Shown: positions 21,307 through 35,500 of the stretch, in pieces
Layout of the letters: every line of letters starts with the position of its first letter
How positions within the stretch are numbered: the first letter of the stretch is position 1
DNA from: Bagarius yarrelli
Taxonomy: Eukaryota; Chordata; Actinopteri; Siluriformes; Sisoridae
Direction of reading: 5' to 3'
Length of the DNA stretch: 64,000 bases
Assembly: GCA_005784505.1 (NCBI GenBank)
Contig: VCAZ01000001.1
Coordinates: 6,655,597 to 6,719,596 of the forward strand
Position numbers and translations under genes: made by a program
Notes under the pieces: model-generated
Told to the model about the DNA's origin: nothing
Database searches by the model: none
Seen by the model: the letters and a program-made list of their open reading frames with translations, nothing else

Positions 21307-22960
21307 TATATATAAAAAACCAGCATCTAGAAGAGGCAATCAGATGTGCCAAATTTCTATACAATTATATTATATATTAGATGTACAATATGTATATATA
21401 TATTGTATTACATATATATAATTTCTATGTTTTTACTGTTTATTTTACTGATTATTTTAATAATAAGTTTAGTTCATCTTATGATACAATAATAACAGCT
21501 AAATAAAACACATGAAGGTGCATTTTACTATGAACTAGACATGTTTTTTATGTTTAAATAAAATCAGGAGGAACTGTTGAGATATGTGATGTTGCAGATT
21601 GATGATTTGGAAGCTTTGGAACCAACAGCTTTACAGAAATTAGTATAATGTGTTGTGACCAATCAATAGACTCTTCTTTGCTTTATTTATGGCGTCACTC
21701 AATGCAAATCATTTTAGAAATCCTGTTTTAGCCTTTGTGCAATTTCACCCCAGGCTGCAGCTGTTTATAGATATAATAGATGTTAGCTGCCATGAGTTCA
21801 ACCTGCCTGCTTTAAAATGTAAAAGTTCTTTCAAGAAACCTTTTAGTTAAAACATTTCCATTAATCCTCCTGCCTTATACCTTTGTAGCTGAATGAACAG
21901 AGCTTTCCACAGCCAAAATGTAGTGAAAAGCCTTCCCAGAGGGGTGAAGCTTATTATAACAACACTAGGAGACAAAAAATTGGAAAAGGATGTTTCCACA
22001 AAGTTTTGGCCATGTAGTGTTCACTTTGGTGTTGGTAGCAGTCCTATAGTATTCGCTAATAAATAAAAATAAATACTAAATAAAACACCCAACAAAGAGT
22101 TACAGCTTTTTTTTTTTTTTGCCTGAAAGAGAATTTGTTTTGTGTTTTCTCTCTGGTCCTTTTTTGTCTGTGTTTGCTGGACCGTACCCTCAAAACACAC
22201 ACTCTTATCACCCCCCCTCACTGTGAGAGTGCCATTTCGAAAGCCTTAAACAGGACACAAAGACCTATGGTGACAAACTAACAAGAAAACAGACAGGAAG
22301 GTACCTTAGAGAACCAAACCAGAATTACAATGTGTGTTTGCAAAGAAAAATATTCAATTAATTTATGTGGTTCATTCAGTTTTATTTATTCCATGCAATT
22401 AATTAGTTTCTTTGCTTACTGCCAAGTCCTTTACTACGCTTGAGGAATTACAATTTTTGACATATAATTTTTTTTTTAAATATTGCAAGAACACTGCTAT
22501 TTATTTGGCTAATATATAAAAAGATATGCAGAGCTCACTCCTAAATAGAAAATTCGTCTTGTTTGTTTTCCCTTTTAAACAAGGTCAGTAAAACTCCATT
22601 TAAAATCTTATGTAATGTAATGTAATTTACTGATGTCATCTAGCACATTAAACAAGCAGTACTGTCTCAGGAGACTCTTTACACTAGTTCAGATATACCG
22701 GACGCAGATAAAAACCCTGTTACTCAATGCTCTTACAGGCTCTGGTCTCTGAACTTTAGTCTGATTTCAGATGGTCTGGATTGAAGGTTTGTGGCAGCAA
22801 GAGGGCATCTGACTTGTACAATAACTAATCATAGTTTGTAAATCAACTAGTCAGAGTCTGACTAGTCCCACCATCCCCATCCCTATGACGCAAGGTAGGT
22901 CTGCCTCAGAGGTGGGGAGAGTATGCAAAAAGTACTTTTAGTCACTTTTGAAAATTTATT
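21307..22960. other. Intergenic DNA without recognised gene
   Basis: AT-rich sequence with an inverted copy of the Tc1 left flank (21310-21357) and a poly-T run near 22110. No exon, RNA gene or complete element was recognised. Confidence 0.5.
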
Positions 22961-23027
<67 letters not shown>

Positions 23028-23036
23028 TATATATAT
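22961..23036. repeat. (AT)n microsatellite
   Basis: An almost pure AT run of about 38 units in the prmt8/tspan11 intergenic region. Confidence 0.9.
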
Positions 23037-23679
23037 AGGAAGATCAGGATTTGATTTCCAGCACTACCACTGGAAATCTATGTTAATAAATGAGTCATAG
23101 CAGTTGCATGAACAGCCACAGCGCTTTGCATCTCCACATCCATCTGTTAACCAAAAATCTTCTGTCCACATTAACATTTTCTTTTAAAGATGATTCCATT
23201 TTTGGTCATTTCTGTATTCTGTATTCTGTATTTGTTTCTCATCAGCACCCCTGCAGTCAATAGAACAGGCCAATGCAGGCTAGTACTTTAATAAAAATCC
23301 TTATTGTGATTGGCAGTCCAAAATCAGCTGAACTGGCTTGTCTAATCAATGAAGCCTTTAGCCCACTGTGGAAAATATCAAATTAACCCAAACACTGCGG
23401 GTCAGACAAGATCTGGCACTTCATCAGCAGATGCTGTACTTTGCATAATGAAAAGGACACTTGTGACAAATCCCCTTCTTTCCTCACTACCCTGGGTCTG
23501 TTCAGAAAATGGTGGCTGAGGTTGTTTTTGAGGCCAATAAAAAGAATTTTTTTTTAAATTTTACCGCTTTTAATTCAGCCAACAACTTAAGTCAGCATCC
23601 TTGAATTCTAGTGTGCCAAAGTAACAAGCTATACCTCCAATAATGCCTGCATTAACAAGATTATCTATCTAACCACCCA

Positions 23680-24075
<396 letters not shown>

Positions 24076-24120
24076 TATCTACTGCACTTATATTGGGCTG
24101 TTTGGTGTGAGGTTTAATGG

Positions 24121-24217
24121 CCTACAGCAGAGGGGCGGGATGGAGCCGTAATTTCTCCCCGCCCCTCTCTGACCCTCCACTCGGACACACTCTACAAGCA
24201 ACAAGCTGCACTCGCTT

Positions 24218-24248
<31 letters not shown>

Positions 24249-24355
24249 CACACAAATAAATATATATATATTTATTTATACACACGCACATCCTGTGGAT
24301 TAAAAAAAGAGTATTTTAACATTTGAATCAGCGGCGATTTTCTTCTTCTTCTCGG
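24121..24355 (+). promoter_or_regulatory. Probable tspan11 promoter and non-coding first exon
   Basis: GC boxes (gggcggg at 24133 and ccccgcccc at 24157) sit in a GC-rich island, followed by a pyrimidine-rich stretch ending ctcgg before a good donor, gtgagt, at 24356. No ATG opens a useful frame before the donor, consistent with a 5' UTR exon spliced to 27748. A (CA)n tract and a short (TA)n tract lie inside it, and a 390-bp tetranucleotide array ends about 45 bases upstream. The start site is not resolvable. Confidence 0.45.
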
Positions 24356-24944
24356 GTGAGTTTGTCATTTTTATCCCGCATTCTGGCCTACATCGAAAAA
24401 GTAGCACGGGCTCGCGCTGCAGCTTTTATACGCTTTTTACATGCGTAATGCAGCAGAGAGAAATGCAGGTGCTCATGCGCTCATTTAGGGATGGAGATAA
24501 GTTTTTTAATAGATTTTAAATATTAATTTACGTTGGATTTAACTTATAGTCAGTTTCCTGGGGAAAAACGACATCATTCTGACGACCGGAGGAAGAAGCT
24601 TTAATTTTCCGCTTGTCCTCTATGAGCGTTCACATAATGTTATAACAGACGTAATGCACGTCGTAGCCAGTGATGATGCAGAAACATGAACGACTTTATA
24701 CTCTTTCTTTTACACCGGGTTGCCAAGAAACTGCAGTAAACTCCAGTAAACATCCGCAGTTTTATTGTGCAGCCAGAAAAAATAAAATTCTTAAAATTAG
24801 TCTTATTACAACTTATTACAACTAGTATTTGTATGTAAAAATAATTAAAATAAGAAAAAAATTCAAATTGAAACAAAAAAATGTTGTAAAACAACACAAA
24901 AGTCTTGTAAATCAGTATTTCTAAGACCCCAGATTATATTTATA

Positions 24945-25119
24945 CCTGGCAGACGCTCTTATCTGATCTACATTTATCTTTTTTTTATACAACTGAGCAA
25001 TTGGCGGTTAAGGGCCTTGTTCAGGGGCCCACAGTGGTGGCTTGGTGGTGCTGGGAATCAAACCCAGGTCTTTCTTGTATCAGTCCAACATTTTAACCAC
25101 TAAGCCACCACTTTCCCAC
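24945..25119 (-). mobile_element. tRNA-headed SINE, full length
   Basis: On plus it reads the tail (ggcagacgctcttatctg) to the head (accactaagccaccactttc). It lies in the 5' UTR intron of tspan11. Confidence 0.8.
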
Positions 25120-25297
25120 ATTACATCTTCCTACGTCAACTGAAGGAAAATTCCAACCTTCCACTATTAAAAATAGTCCTGGGAAAAATCCAGCTTGGCA
25201 CAGAAGTGTGTATAGATTTTAAGATCAACAGCAAGCAGAAAAACAGATCTTTAACCTCTTTGGAATTATACAGACCAGAGGAAATTTAACCTAATAC

Positions 25298-25385
25298 AAC
25301 TGAGGAATTGGGGGTTAAGGGCCTTGCTCAGGGGCCCAACATAACTGTTGGGCAACTTAGTGGTCCACTGAGACACCACTTCCAA
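25298..25385 (-). mobile_element. SINE fragment
   Basis: ctgaggaattgggggttaag and ggccttgctcaggggcccaa, with a shortened head. Confidence 0.7.
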
Positions 25386-27224
25386 ATTAGGTTAAAATGT
25401 CTTAAATGTAATATTAATTTGACTCGGATTTCTGCATAAATGCAACATTTAGACCTACAAATACTAAAAAAACACCTAAAAAGTGTGAAATGTGCGCTTT
25501 TATTGAATAAACTGCTTCAAACATGATCAATACAATAACTTGTATTGTATTAAATATCTTTTTGAATTTGGATATCAATAAGCAAAAAAATCCTCCCTTT
25601 TAAATGGTATTTGCTTTTTTTTTCTTGGGTCACTAGTACAATTTCCAACCTTTCAACATAACAGCAGCACCTTTAAGGCGTTAAAGGTGTGCAAAGCACA
25701 ATTACAGAAATAAAACTGATCAATAAGTAAAATAAATAAAATCTTTAAGGTCGACGGTTTGAAAGTATTTTTAGCTTTTTTTAGCTGTTGGTCGATTATA
25801 ATTTTTTTTTACTATTATGACATAATGCACATGGAATCGAGAAAGCTCGAAAGGTAGACCAGTCGCCAAAGATGATCTACCAGTTTAACCAGCACAAAAT
25901 AAGAATAATGTATTTACAAAGAGATTTTGTCACCACTTAACATATTTGTTAGTCTGAAAAAAAAACTATTTGCCTCTAACAAAAAAAAAAAAAGCAAAGA
26001 ATTGGCTAGGAATGAGCTGCTTAAACGTTCAGCCCCCACGCAAGCTGCTTGGTGTGGAGATGAGAAAACCCTTTCTAAATGCAGCCCATGAAAAACAGCA
26101 GTTACTTTACCAAGCATCACTGGAAGGTGTTATAATCACATGTGAGCAGTTGAATTTTTATGGACTGCCCTGGCAAGGAAAAGCCCCAAAAGCCCAGTGT
26201 GAATCTTATTGGTGGATTGTTAATTGCTGTTTTGTTGATTGTAAATCAGAAGCTTTTTTTAAAGAGGACTTTTACGAAATGTACAATAATAAAAAGTCAT
26301 ATTTACCTACGTTCAAAATGACATTTTACATTGGGGGGGGTAGATTAAATGGTTAAGGCTTGTGTCTCGTTTCGTCTCGTAGGGTAAGTGTCTCGTCACA
26401 CCTCTAGTAAGAACCCTTGTGACTAGCATGGTATTGTATAGGGTTTATCTTCTTTCCTTAAACCAGCTGTGTGTATTTGGGTGGGTTTTTGGTGTATATT
26501 TTTGACCAAACCTGCTTATTTCAGGGGCAATTATTTGGATGTTGTTTTGACACTTGCTGCTTTTGTGCTCAGCCCTGAGATAGTCTGTATGTGTCACTTG
26601 TGTACGCTGGCAATTCATGGGCCACGGCTAGTAATTAACATGTCACACAAATGAACAGTTTGAATGCTGTCTCTCCGGGAAAAAAATGAAAAGCCTCTTG
26701 GTGCTGTTGGTTTTTGCTGGAACTGTTTTAGATTCTTTAATTTGGTCCAATCCAATTTTAATTATATAGCAGTTTTAGGAATAAACATTGTCTCTTAAGA
26801 GTTTTGTTTCTAATTCTACTTCTACAAAAAGTAATTGCAACTGTAAAAAGTTTGTTAGTCCGGACCAAAAGGAAAATGAGGACATTTGGTCCCGGTCCGC
26901 TGAGCGTTCATACCTAAAGATCCCGAAACTAAAGGCATATTAATGCGTTTACAACCTGACATTGGGGCGCATATATTTGCGACAAAACTTTCCATTTAAA
27001 AAGACGCGATGTACCAAATTAAACGTCCTTATGGTGTGGTTCTACATTGGTTTTACTTTTACTAGCTGAGAGCTCCTAAAACAGCACCATAATATCCTCT
27101 GTTGTATGCAGAAACAAAGAGACGGCATTTCCGACTACTTTTTTTGACTTAAGTCCTTCGACGAGACAAACCAGGTAATTATCCTTAAACATTCTGTCCT
27201 TTTAAATGGAAAAATCAACATCAG

Positions 27225-27460
27225 GTTCAAGCCCCACTACCGCCAACCTGAATTGTTGATCTGAAGACCAAGGAGACCTGGGTTAAAGCCCCACCACCGC
27301 CAGCCAGCCACTGTTGGGTCCTAGAGCAAAACTTCTAACCCTTCATAGCTGACCCTGCGTTTTGACCCCAACTTACTGAGATGGGATATGCGAAGAAACC
27401 AATTTCACTCTGCTGTAAAAAGTATATGCGACAAAATAAAGACATTTTACATTTACATGT
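27225..27460 (+). mobile_element. tRNA-headed SINE, 'GACCCCAACTT' tail type, with partly doubled head
   Basis: Two successive B-box segments (caggttcaagccccacta, then cctgggttaaagccccac) precede the middle tgaccctgcgttttgacccc and a tail with aatttcactctgctgtaaaa, like the copy at 352-600. Confidence 0.7.
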
Positions 27461-27752
27461 TTTATATTTACGTTTAAATATCATTTGAACCGCGCCAGAG
27501 TTTGTTTGTGAACACAACCTAAGAGTGTGTTTATGTGTGTTTATTGACAATATCAAAATGGCGCATGTAGTACGTCCGAATATCGTTCATACTACCTGTA
27601 ACCATATAAAAACATCATTTGGAGCCTAAATCTAAAATAGAATGTCCAAAAAAACACAAATGGATGGATGTGATGGGCAGCTGCCCATAAATACTTGACT
27701 ATATGGTGTAACTTTATTGTAATGTATGTACATTTTTCGTTCAGCAGGAAAG

Positions 27753-27839
27753 ATGGGCAGCATGTATAAGGATGAGCAGGATGACTGGGTGACAGTCTGT
27801 CTCAAGTACCTTCTCTTCATCTTCAACTTCCTCTTCTGG
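27753..27839 (+). CDS. tspan11: tspan11 coding exon 1
   Basis: Encodes residues 1-29, MGSMYKDEQDDWVTVC then LKYLLFIFNFLFW. A cagcag acceptor ends at 27747, so a 5' non-coding exon lies upstream. A second in-frame Met is at 27762. The donor is gtgagt. Confidence 0.93.
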
Positions 27840-30800
27840 GTGAGTCTGGAGTGAGTGTGGAACGATTGTGTCTGTCTGTATGTCTTTTTGTGTTTAAGGA
27901 AAAAGTGTGGGAGTTTAATCTGTGGGCTAAAACTTGAGTCAGAAAGAGTAAAATTAAAAACTGCATGTTTGTGAGTTTGAGATGTTTGTGTGGGAGGTGG
28001 TAAATCAGTGGTTAAGGTGTTGGAACTCTAATTTAAGGATCCAGGGTTCGATTCCCAGCACCACCAAGCTGCCACTGCTGGACCCCTGAGCAAGGTCCTT
28101 AAACCCTAATTGCTTAGTTATATAAAGAAGATAAATGTCAGTCGCTCTGGATAAGATGTAGCTGTTTCTTTATTTCTTTGTGTGTGTGTGTGTGTGTGTA
28201 GTGTATTCTTAAACAGTGAGTGTTTAATAATAGAGCTCAGTCAAGCCCTAATAGTTCACAAAGCCCAGGGCTGGAAAAGAAATCACTTTTAAATGAAAAG
28301 GGAGTAAAGTTTGAGCATGTGTTTGTGTCTATGTGTGAGTCATTGTCAGTAGCGATGTGGGGGCTGACATACAAGTCTGTCTTTCATTTTCCCACCACCT
28401 CTCAGCTCTCGGTTCCTCTCCGCCTGCCAGCATTTCTCGCAGCACAGCAAAGCATAAACTGGGACAGCACCCTCTAGGGTCAGATTTGTTATTGATTTGT
28501 GGACTGGTAAGCGCTAAATTGGTGTGTTGTGTACCGAGTCGCTGTGATTGTTGTACAAATATGTCTGTAGACTAAAATCACTTTGTTGGTAAGAAAATTG
28601 TATAATAAGCACTAAGCAGTTGCACACGGAAAAAGTCATTTTAAAAGGGTATAAAACAACGTAATAATTAATTCATGACATTGTGGTGAGATACAATTTT
28701 GTTATTCACATTTTTAGCATCTGGCAGACATCTTTATCCAAAGCAACTTACAGTTATTTCATTTATACAACTTAACAGCTGGTGGTTAAGGGTCTTGCTT
28801 AGGGGCCCAGCAATGGCAACTTGGTGGCACTGGGAATCGAACCTGCAATCCTCCAGTTAGCAGTCCAACACCTTAACCACTGACCCACAATCGTTCATTC
28901 ATTCATTTTCTATACCCGCTTATTATCTCAGCCCTCTTTGAAAAGGCGGAAAGGCAGGAGGGATACATCTTGGAAAGGTCGCCAGTCCATTACAGGGCCA
29001 CACTCACTCCTATAGGCAATTTTGAATCAACAATCAACCTAACATACATGTTTTTGGACTGTGGGAGGAAATCGGAGTGCTCACGCAAGCACGGGCAAAA
29101 CATGCAAACTTCACACAAAAAAGCTCCTGCCAGGCCTTCTTGCTGTGAGGCAACCGTCTTAACCACTAAGCCACCAATTCAATTAAATTGTAATTCTGAA
29201 ATTGTAAATTTTAAAAATATAGTTTTTGTTTATTATAATTTTATTCTTAGTTTATTTAATTCTATGTTAAGTTTTTAAATACAGCAGGAATGTGTATGTG
29301 ATGACAAATTTGTATAAACGTTTATTGTGGAAGATTGATGAATCCTAGTAACCATTTACACGATAGCAGCTACCAAAGCTTCTCTTACAGTTTTCCCGAC
29401 TCTAACAGTAGTCGGAAAACTCACCGAATAACACTAGAGACTCCTTTTATGAAAGTTATATGTGGTGTGATGTAATTCTGCATTTCATTCATTTATAGCA
29501 TTTGGTAGACACCCTTATCCAGAGCGACTTACATTTTTTGTATTTATACAACTTAGCAGCTAGTGGTTAAGGACCTTGCCCAGGGGGCCAGCTTGGTGGT
29601 GCTGGGAATCAAACCCACAACCTTTCGGTTAGCAGTCCAACACCTTAAGCACGACCTATCATCATCTCTAATAAAGATGTATATAGCAACATTTCGGTTT
29701 GATGTGTTGCATGAATATATATTTCTACATTTTATTTAAAAAAATATTCTACCTGGATAATAACAATTTATTTTCTTTTATTATATTTTTATTCTTAGTT
29801 TTTTTTAAATTCTGTTTTCATTTAGTTCCATCAGTATAACTGTGACCTTCATGACAGCAGCTACCAAACCCACTCTCTTACAAGAAAAATTCAGAAAAAT
29901 TCACTGACTGACGCAAAAGACTCCTTTCATAATAGTTAAATAAACGTCTTCTCGGAGAAAGCTTCACCATATCAACAGTTATGTCTTTTACATGCTTTGA
30001 GCATTAGTCATAGGTCATGGCGTTCATTTGCTATACAAATCTCTGTAAATGTGCTGTTACTATAGGAAACTTATCTAGAATGAGCACATGATTCTAAACC
30101 TTCCATCATTGTTTAATGTTTGTGATGTTTTTTTCCCTTCTATTAACCTCTGATCTTCTCCAGGGTCTAATCAACTGAAGAACACAGAATGTTTTATTCA
30201 GTCCTAAACAAAGCTGGCTTCAGCAGTGAAGTGGGCAGAGCGGTATGCAGGGTAGCTCTTCAGGCAAAAGCCCCCGGAGGGTGTGTCTGTTTCTGCTGCG
30301 GCTTTTGTTAGGATTCAGAAAGGAAAGGGAATAAAGGGCTGGTATGTGGGAGCGTTCACTGGAACTTCCTCAGATTATGAGAGATGATAAGGGATGGGTC
30401 AAAAAAGAAAGAATAGATGCAACAAGTACATTTACATTACACTGATGTCCAAGTCAGATTTTTACATTTACATGTACCAACTTACATTCCAGCAGTGAAA
30501 ACTTGGTGGTACTGGAAAACTTGCCCTGATCTTCCAACTAACAGTCCAACACCTCAACCACGGCGCTATCGTTCCCCATATTATGTGACTATATCTGATT
30601 TTTTTGATGACCTGCTAACATCTAATTTCTAAACTGACCTGTATCCCATATCTGCATTTACACTATACACAGCAAAATAGTACAAGGGAGATGTACTGAC
30701 CGGAAAAGGAAGGAAGAACGAAACGGTTATGTAGTATTTTACTATACTGTACTTAATTTACTATACTATAGTAATTTGACTACTATACCGCATCATATTT

Positions 30801-32327
30801 AAGGTCAGCAAACCAATTCTCTCTTCAGACACTTCAGGAAAAAAGGAGAGCCCTTGTTGCAGCTGGGCCAAATGTAGCAGTGATCGTTAAGTTATTTAAG
30901 TTATTCATTTCATACAAATGAGGCCTAAATCTGATCAAAATCCATGTGTTTTTTTCCTCACACTATCGAGGGTCATCCCATCTGTGCCAGGAAAAAAAAA
31001 GGAATTGTACCACTTGATTATTACAATAACATTAGTTTTATCCAAAGCGATGAGTCTCAACATTAAACAGCTCAATACTAGATGTTAGATGTAACAAACC
31101 AGAAAAAAACTATTTGAAAAAAAGGTTGGGTCTTTGAACGTCTCTTGAAGACAACCAGTGACTTGTCTTTTCTGACATTGATGGGGAGTTTATTGTATCA
31201 TCATGGTAGCAGAACAGAGAAATGTCTTGAGGCAGACCTACCTCGCGTCTTAGGAGTCGAGCAACACTGTGGATCTGTGGGAGCGCGGTGCAATGCGAAA
31301 AGCGATGACTGCTTGAAGTGTTGGACTGCCAACCAGAAGATTTTGGGTTTGATTCCCAGCACCACCAAATGTCCACCCTTGCATCCTTGAGCAAGGCCCT
31401 TAACCACCTGTTGCTCGGTTATATAAATAAAAAATAAATGTAATTCGCTTTGGATAAGGGCATCTGCCGAATGCTGTGAATGTAACGAGAAAACGCTGTT
31501 TAAATACATAATGCATGTTCTTAAAATTAATTCTATTTATTTTTTATAAATCTGATGTGTGTTATAGCTTCAGTTTGCAAAAAAAAAAATATCGAACGTT
31601 AATAAAGTTAATAAAATCTTTAGTTTAAAAAGCGCTCATGTCCTTTTTTCCCTCTTTTCTTTTTCTCTCTTTACTTTTAGATGGGTGGAGGGGTGGTGAT
31701 GGGGGTGGGGATCTGGACTCTGATTGATAAAGGACATTATTTAAGCCTGCTGGCATCCAGCACATTCGCCGTGTCGGCCTATATCCTCCTGCTGGCCGGT
31801 GGCTTGGTCATGGTCACGGGCTTCCTGGGTTGCTGTGCCGTCATTCGCGAGCAGAGGAGCCTCCTGTCAACGGTAATTACGACTCACCTGTCCTGATCCT
31901 GGTCTATTATTCATACTGGCATGACCGAGCTGACACACGTCCTACCATCCAGCATATTTTAAAGCAAGATAGAGAGAAAGGTTGCTTCTATTAATAGCTG
32001 ACCCTCTTTTTGTTGCATGAGACTCAGAGGTGCCAACTTCGTTTTCATGTTCCTTTAATTATTTATTTATCTATTTTAACCTCTCAGGGGTGATGTGGAC
32101 CTTCAGCGAAACTATGTGTCTATTAAACATTCTGCTCACCTTAAAAGAAAACATTTAACACGGATTATTGGAACAGAACCACAAAAACACACACCCACCC
32201 ACACACACACACACACAAACACAATTAGACTGGTCGACAGAGCAAGCAGCTGTACTGCACTCTAATGACTGGCCTTGAGTTTGCTTCTTGCCTCCTGTCT
32301 TGATGACAGGAATTATCCTCAGCCATC

Positions 32328-32358
<31 letters not shown>

Positions 32359-32487
32359 TTGTGTGAGGTACTGAGAAACAAGAAAGCGCAACATTCTCCG
32401 TCCTGATGACTTTCATGTGAGGGGAAAACAAAGTTACAGCTTTATTACCGATTGGTTACACAGTTCTGACCCTGAAAAATGTTAAAA

Positions 32488-32521
<34 letters not shown>

Positions 32522-35500
32522 TGCTTGTACCAGCTGTTCTCCTGATCTAAATGCTGCTTACTTTTGTATTGTTTACTGTTTGTTTTTCCTTACTGTCAAT
32601 CATTCTAATAAGAAGTCTTAATCCGATCCTAGTCAATGCATTTTTTTATTACATACACATAAAATTCAATAAAATATTGTGTTTAACTTTACGGCTACCG
32701 ATAATATTAGTTTACGCTGCACTGTTTTAGCCCTGATATTTACTCGCTGACAGGTTTCGCAAAATCGCAGACAAAAATCTAAAATTAAGGGCAAATCTGT
32801 GCTCGTTCACGTGATTAGCAATCACGCAGTGTGATGCGTGACTGACGCCTGCGAATTATCTGGCATGCTAGCATGCTAAATAGCTGGACCTGACTGCGAT
32901 TTACAATGTGTGAAAAAGTGATTGATGGAGCAAGATACAGGGTAGCGGGAAGTTTGGTTTCCATCTTTTTTTAATCACTTCTTTCTTTTTCGTCCTTTCA
33001 CCGCAAACCAGTTCACAGACAATTTGTATGGCAAACTTGATGCTGGCTACCATTTTCCTTATCACTATTTGTGTGCATTTGGTTGTGAAATGTAGTTTGC
33101 ACACCAGATAGAGTTGTCAAAGATTTTTCTATTGTAAAAGTCATGCAGTGGGTAACCTCTTGTTGCCGACCCATGGTGCATGTAAACACAGCAGCAAACG
33201 AATCCTACCCCAGATAATCACGCAGTATGAAAACAACAGTGAATGACAACTTTGAACATCGCACAGCGTGAACCCAGAACCAGTTTCTGATCCAGTAAAT
33301 CAGTATCTGTTCATTATCAGAGCGATAAAGCATTTTGTATGTCACTCTGGATAAGAAAGTTTGCCAAACACTGTAAATGTGTACAGTATGTGGTTGGGAA
33401 TGCTGTTGGAGTAAAAAAATACTTATTTTAGTAGTAGTCTTATCCTAACAGTTCTGACTTCACTATAGTTGTCCTGTTAACATTGATACTCGTAAATACG
33501 ATTTTTCACGTAAATGAAAGTTATTTTAAAATAATTATTTCACTTCAGTTTAACCTTCATTTATGCACAAATTAGAAATGCAAGAACAAATGGACATTTT
33601 TTTTTCTGCTTATAAAAGTGCCCTTCATAGCTGGTGTAGATAAAAACAAATCTTATGCCTGACTAAAAGACATTTCATTAATTTTGCATGGTATTTCTAG
33701 TGCAAAGATAGTCGAGGAGACTGTAAAACACAGGGCAGGGGTAATAGTGCTGAGGATGATTATGCAGCCTGTAGCTGCTTCTACATTGCTAATTAACTCA
33801 GTTCGTTTAACTTTTCTTTGTTCCATTTAACTGACAAAATATTCTTATCTTCATGTTTTCTGGACCCGATTTGCATTTCTTTATTTCTTAAGAAAAACAC
33901 TAGTAAGTGCTAAGATGTTTTAATACATAAAGGTGATGAGAAATCGTACTGGGGTGTAGTGTGAAACATGTGCGTGGCTGAAGCTGTATATAGCTCTGAT
34001 GTTGGTTTTTGGCACGCACATGCTGCTTTGTTCACACATACTGCGATGAAGCCACCAGAACTCATATATGTTCAATAAGTTCTGGCGATTTTCCCATTGA
34101 CGTGACCGCCAATTGTGACTAGATGGCTAAGAAAAGATTCATTTTACACAAATATCAAAAAACAGTAGCCTTCACATTCTACTGTTATTTAATAATTAGT
34201 TAATTTTTTATTTCTATCACTCTACAAACAAATCTACAAACTTTTTTTTAGTCAACGTCTTTTTGAAGAGCAATTTACACAATATTTACACAATATTGTT
34301 GAAAGAACTATCTTTGCTTGCACACCGGTCTGTTTTTGTAGGGAAATCATCCTGCACAAGATGCCAAACAAAACGTGTGATTGGTTGCTTTATATGTCAG
34401 TCATACGCCCTATTTGCTAATAAAAGCTGCAAATCTAATGATCTGTCTTCTTAAGACTAGTGAGAATTTAGCATTCGATCGGCAGGTTGTGTTGGACTTT
34501 CGTCTTACCGAGTGCACCAGCGCCATCAATGCTCATGAAAAAACAAACAGTCTGGTATGAGGAAGCGATGATGGAGCTGAGTTCTTTCAAGCACAGACTA
34601 TAAATACTTTATTATGCAGTCTCTCGGTGACCGTGCACATGAATTAAGCGGATTAGTCAGTGTGTCATCATTTCTCTTAAAAAACACATCGAATAATTTA
34701 ATTAGATAGACTGAACACACATCCAGACTCGGATTACAAACAACACAAAAGACACAAAACAATCAGCTTTTCTGTTTACTGTGTACTTAGAAAACATGAC
34801 CCGACCTCCAAAGAACATTATAACCTTCATTAGAATTCATAAATGCAGTTGCCTTTTTTTTTATTGATAAGTGTGTGCTGGTGTCATAGTTCGTCCCACA
34901 ACAATCTTTTAATAATATCAATAAGACAGTGTGATATAATGCGCTGCTGACCACCGACACTGCTTTTATTAAATATCAAGAACAAACCAGACCATAGAAT
35001 CTGAGGGACGTTGTTTTTGTAATGAACTGTTGCTGTACCATGTGCTTACTGTGCTTTTCTTATCCTGCAGTACTTCTCCTGTTTGTTGGTGATTTTCCTG
35101 ATTGAACTGGTTGCAGGAGTTCTAGCTTATGTTTATTATCAACGGGTGAGGCAACACCCACACGCCCACAAACACTCCTTTACACGCACACACAAAAAAG
35201 AAACTAGTCCATGTATGCATGTATATAGGGTTAGGGATGCACAGTATTTATTAGATAGATAAATTATCAGGCAATATGGGTGAAAATGATGTCATCTTTT
35301 TATTGCTACGATAAATGAAGGAAATCCAAAAACTAGATCTAATAAGGTACGCTTGATAATCAATCAATCAATCAATCTCATTTCCCAGTTGTTCCCGGTT
35401 TCGTCAAATCACAGCTCACAACATTGTTGCTTATGTAGAAATTAGGTTGAAATCAGCCCCTTAGTGAACCATAAGTACTGTTTAGAGTTAGAGCAAACCT

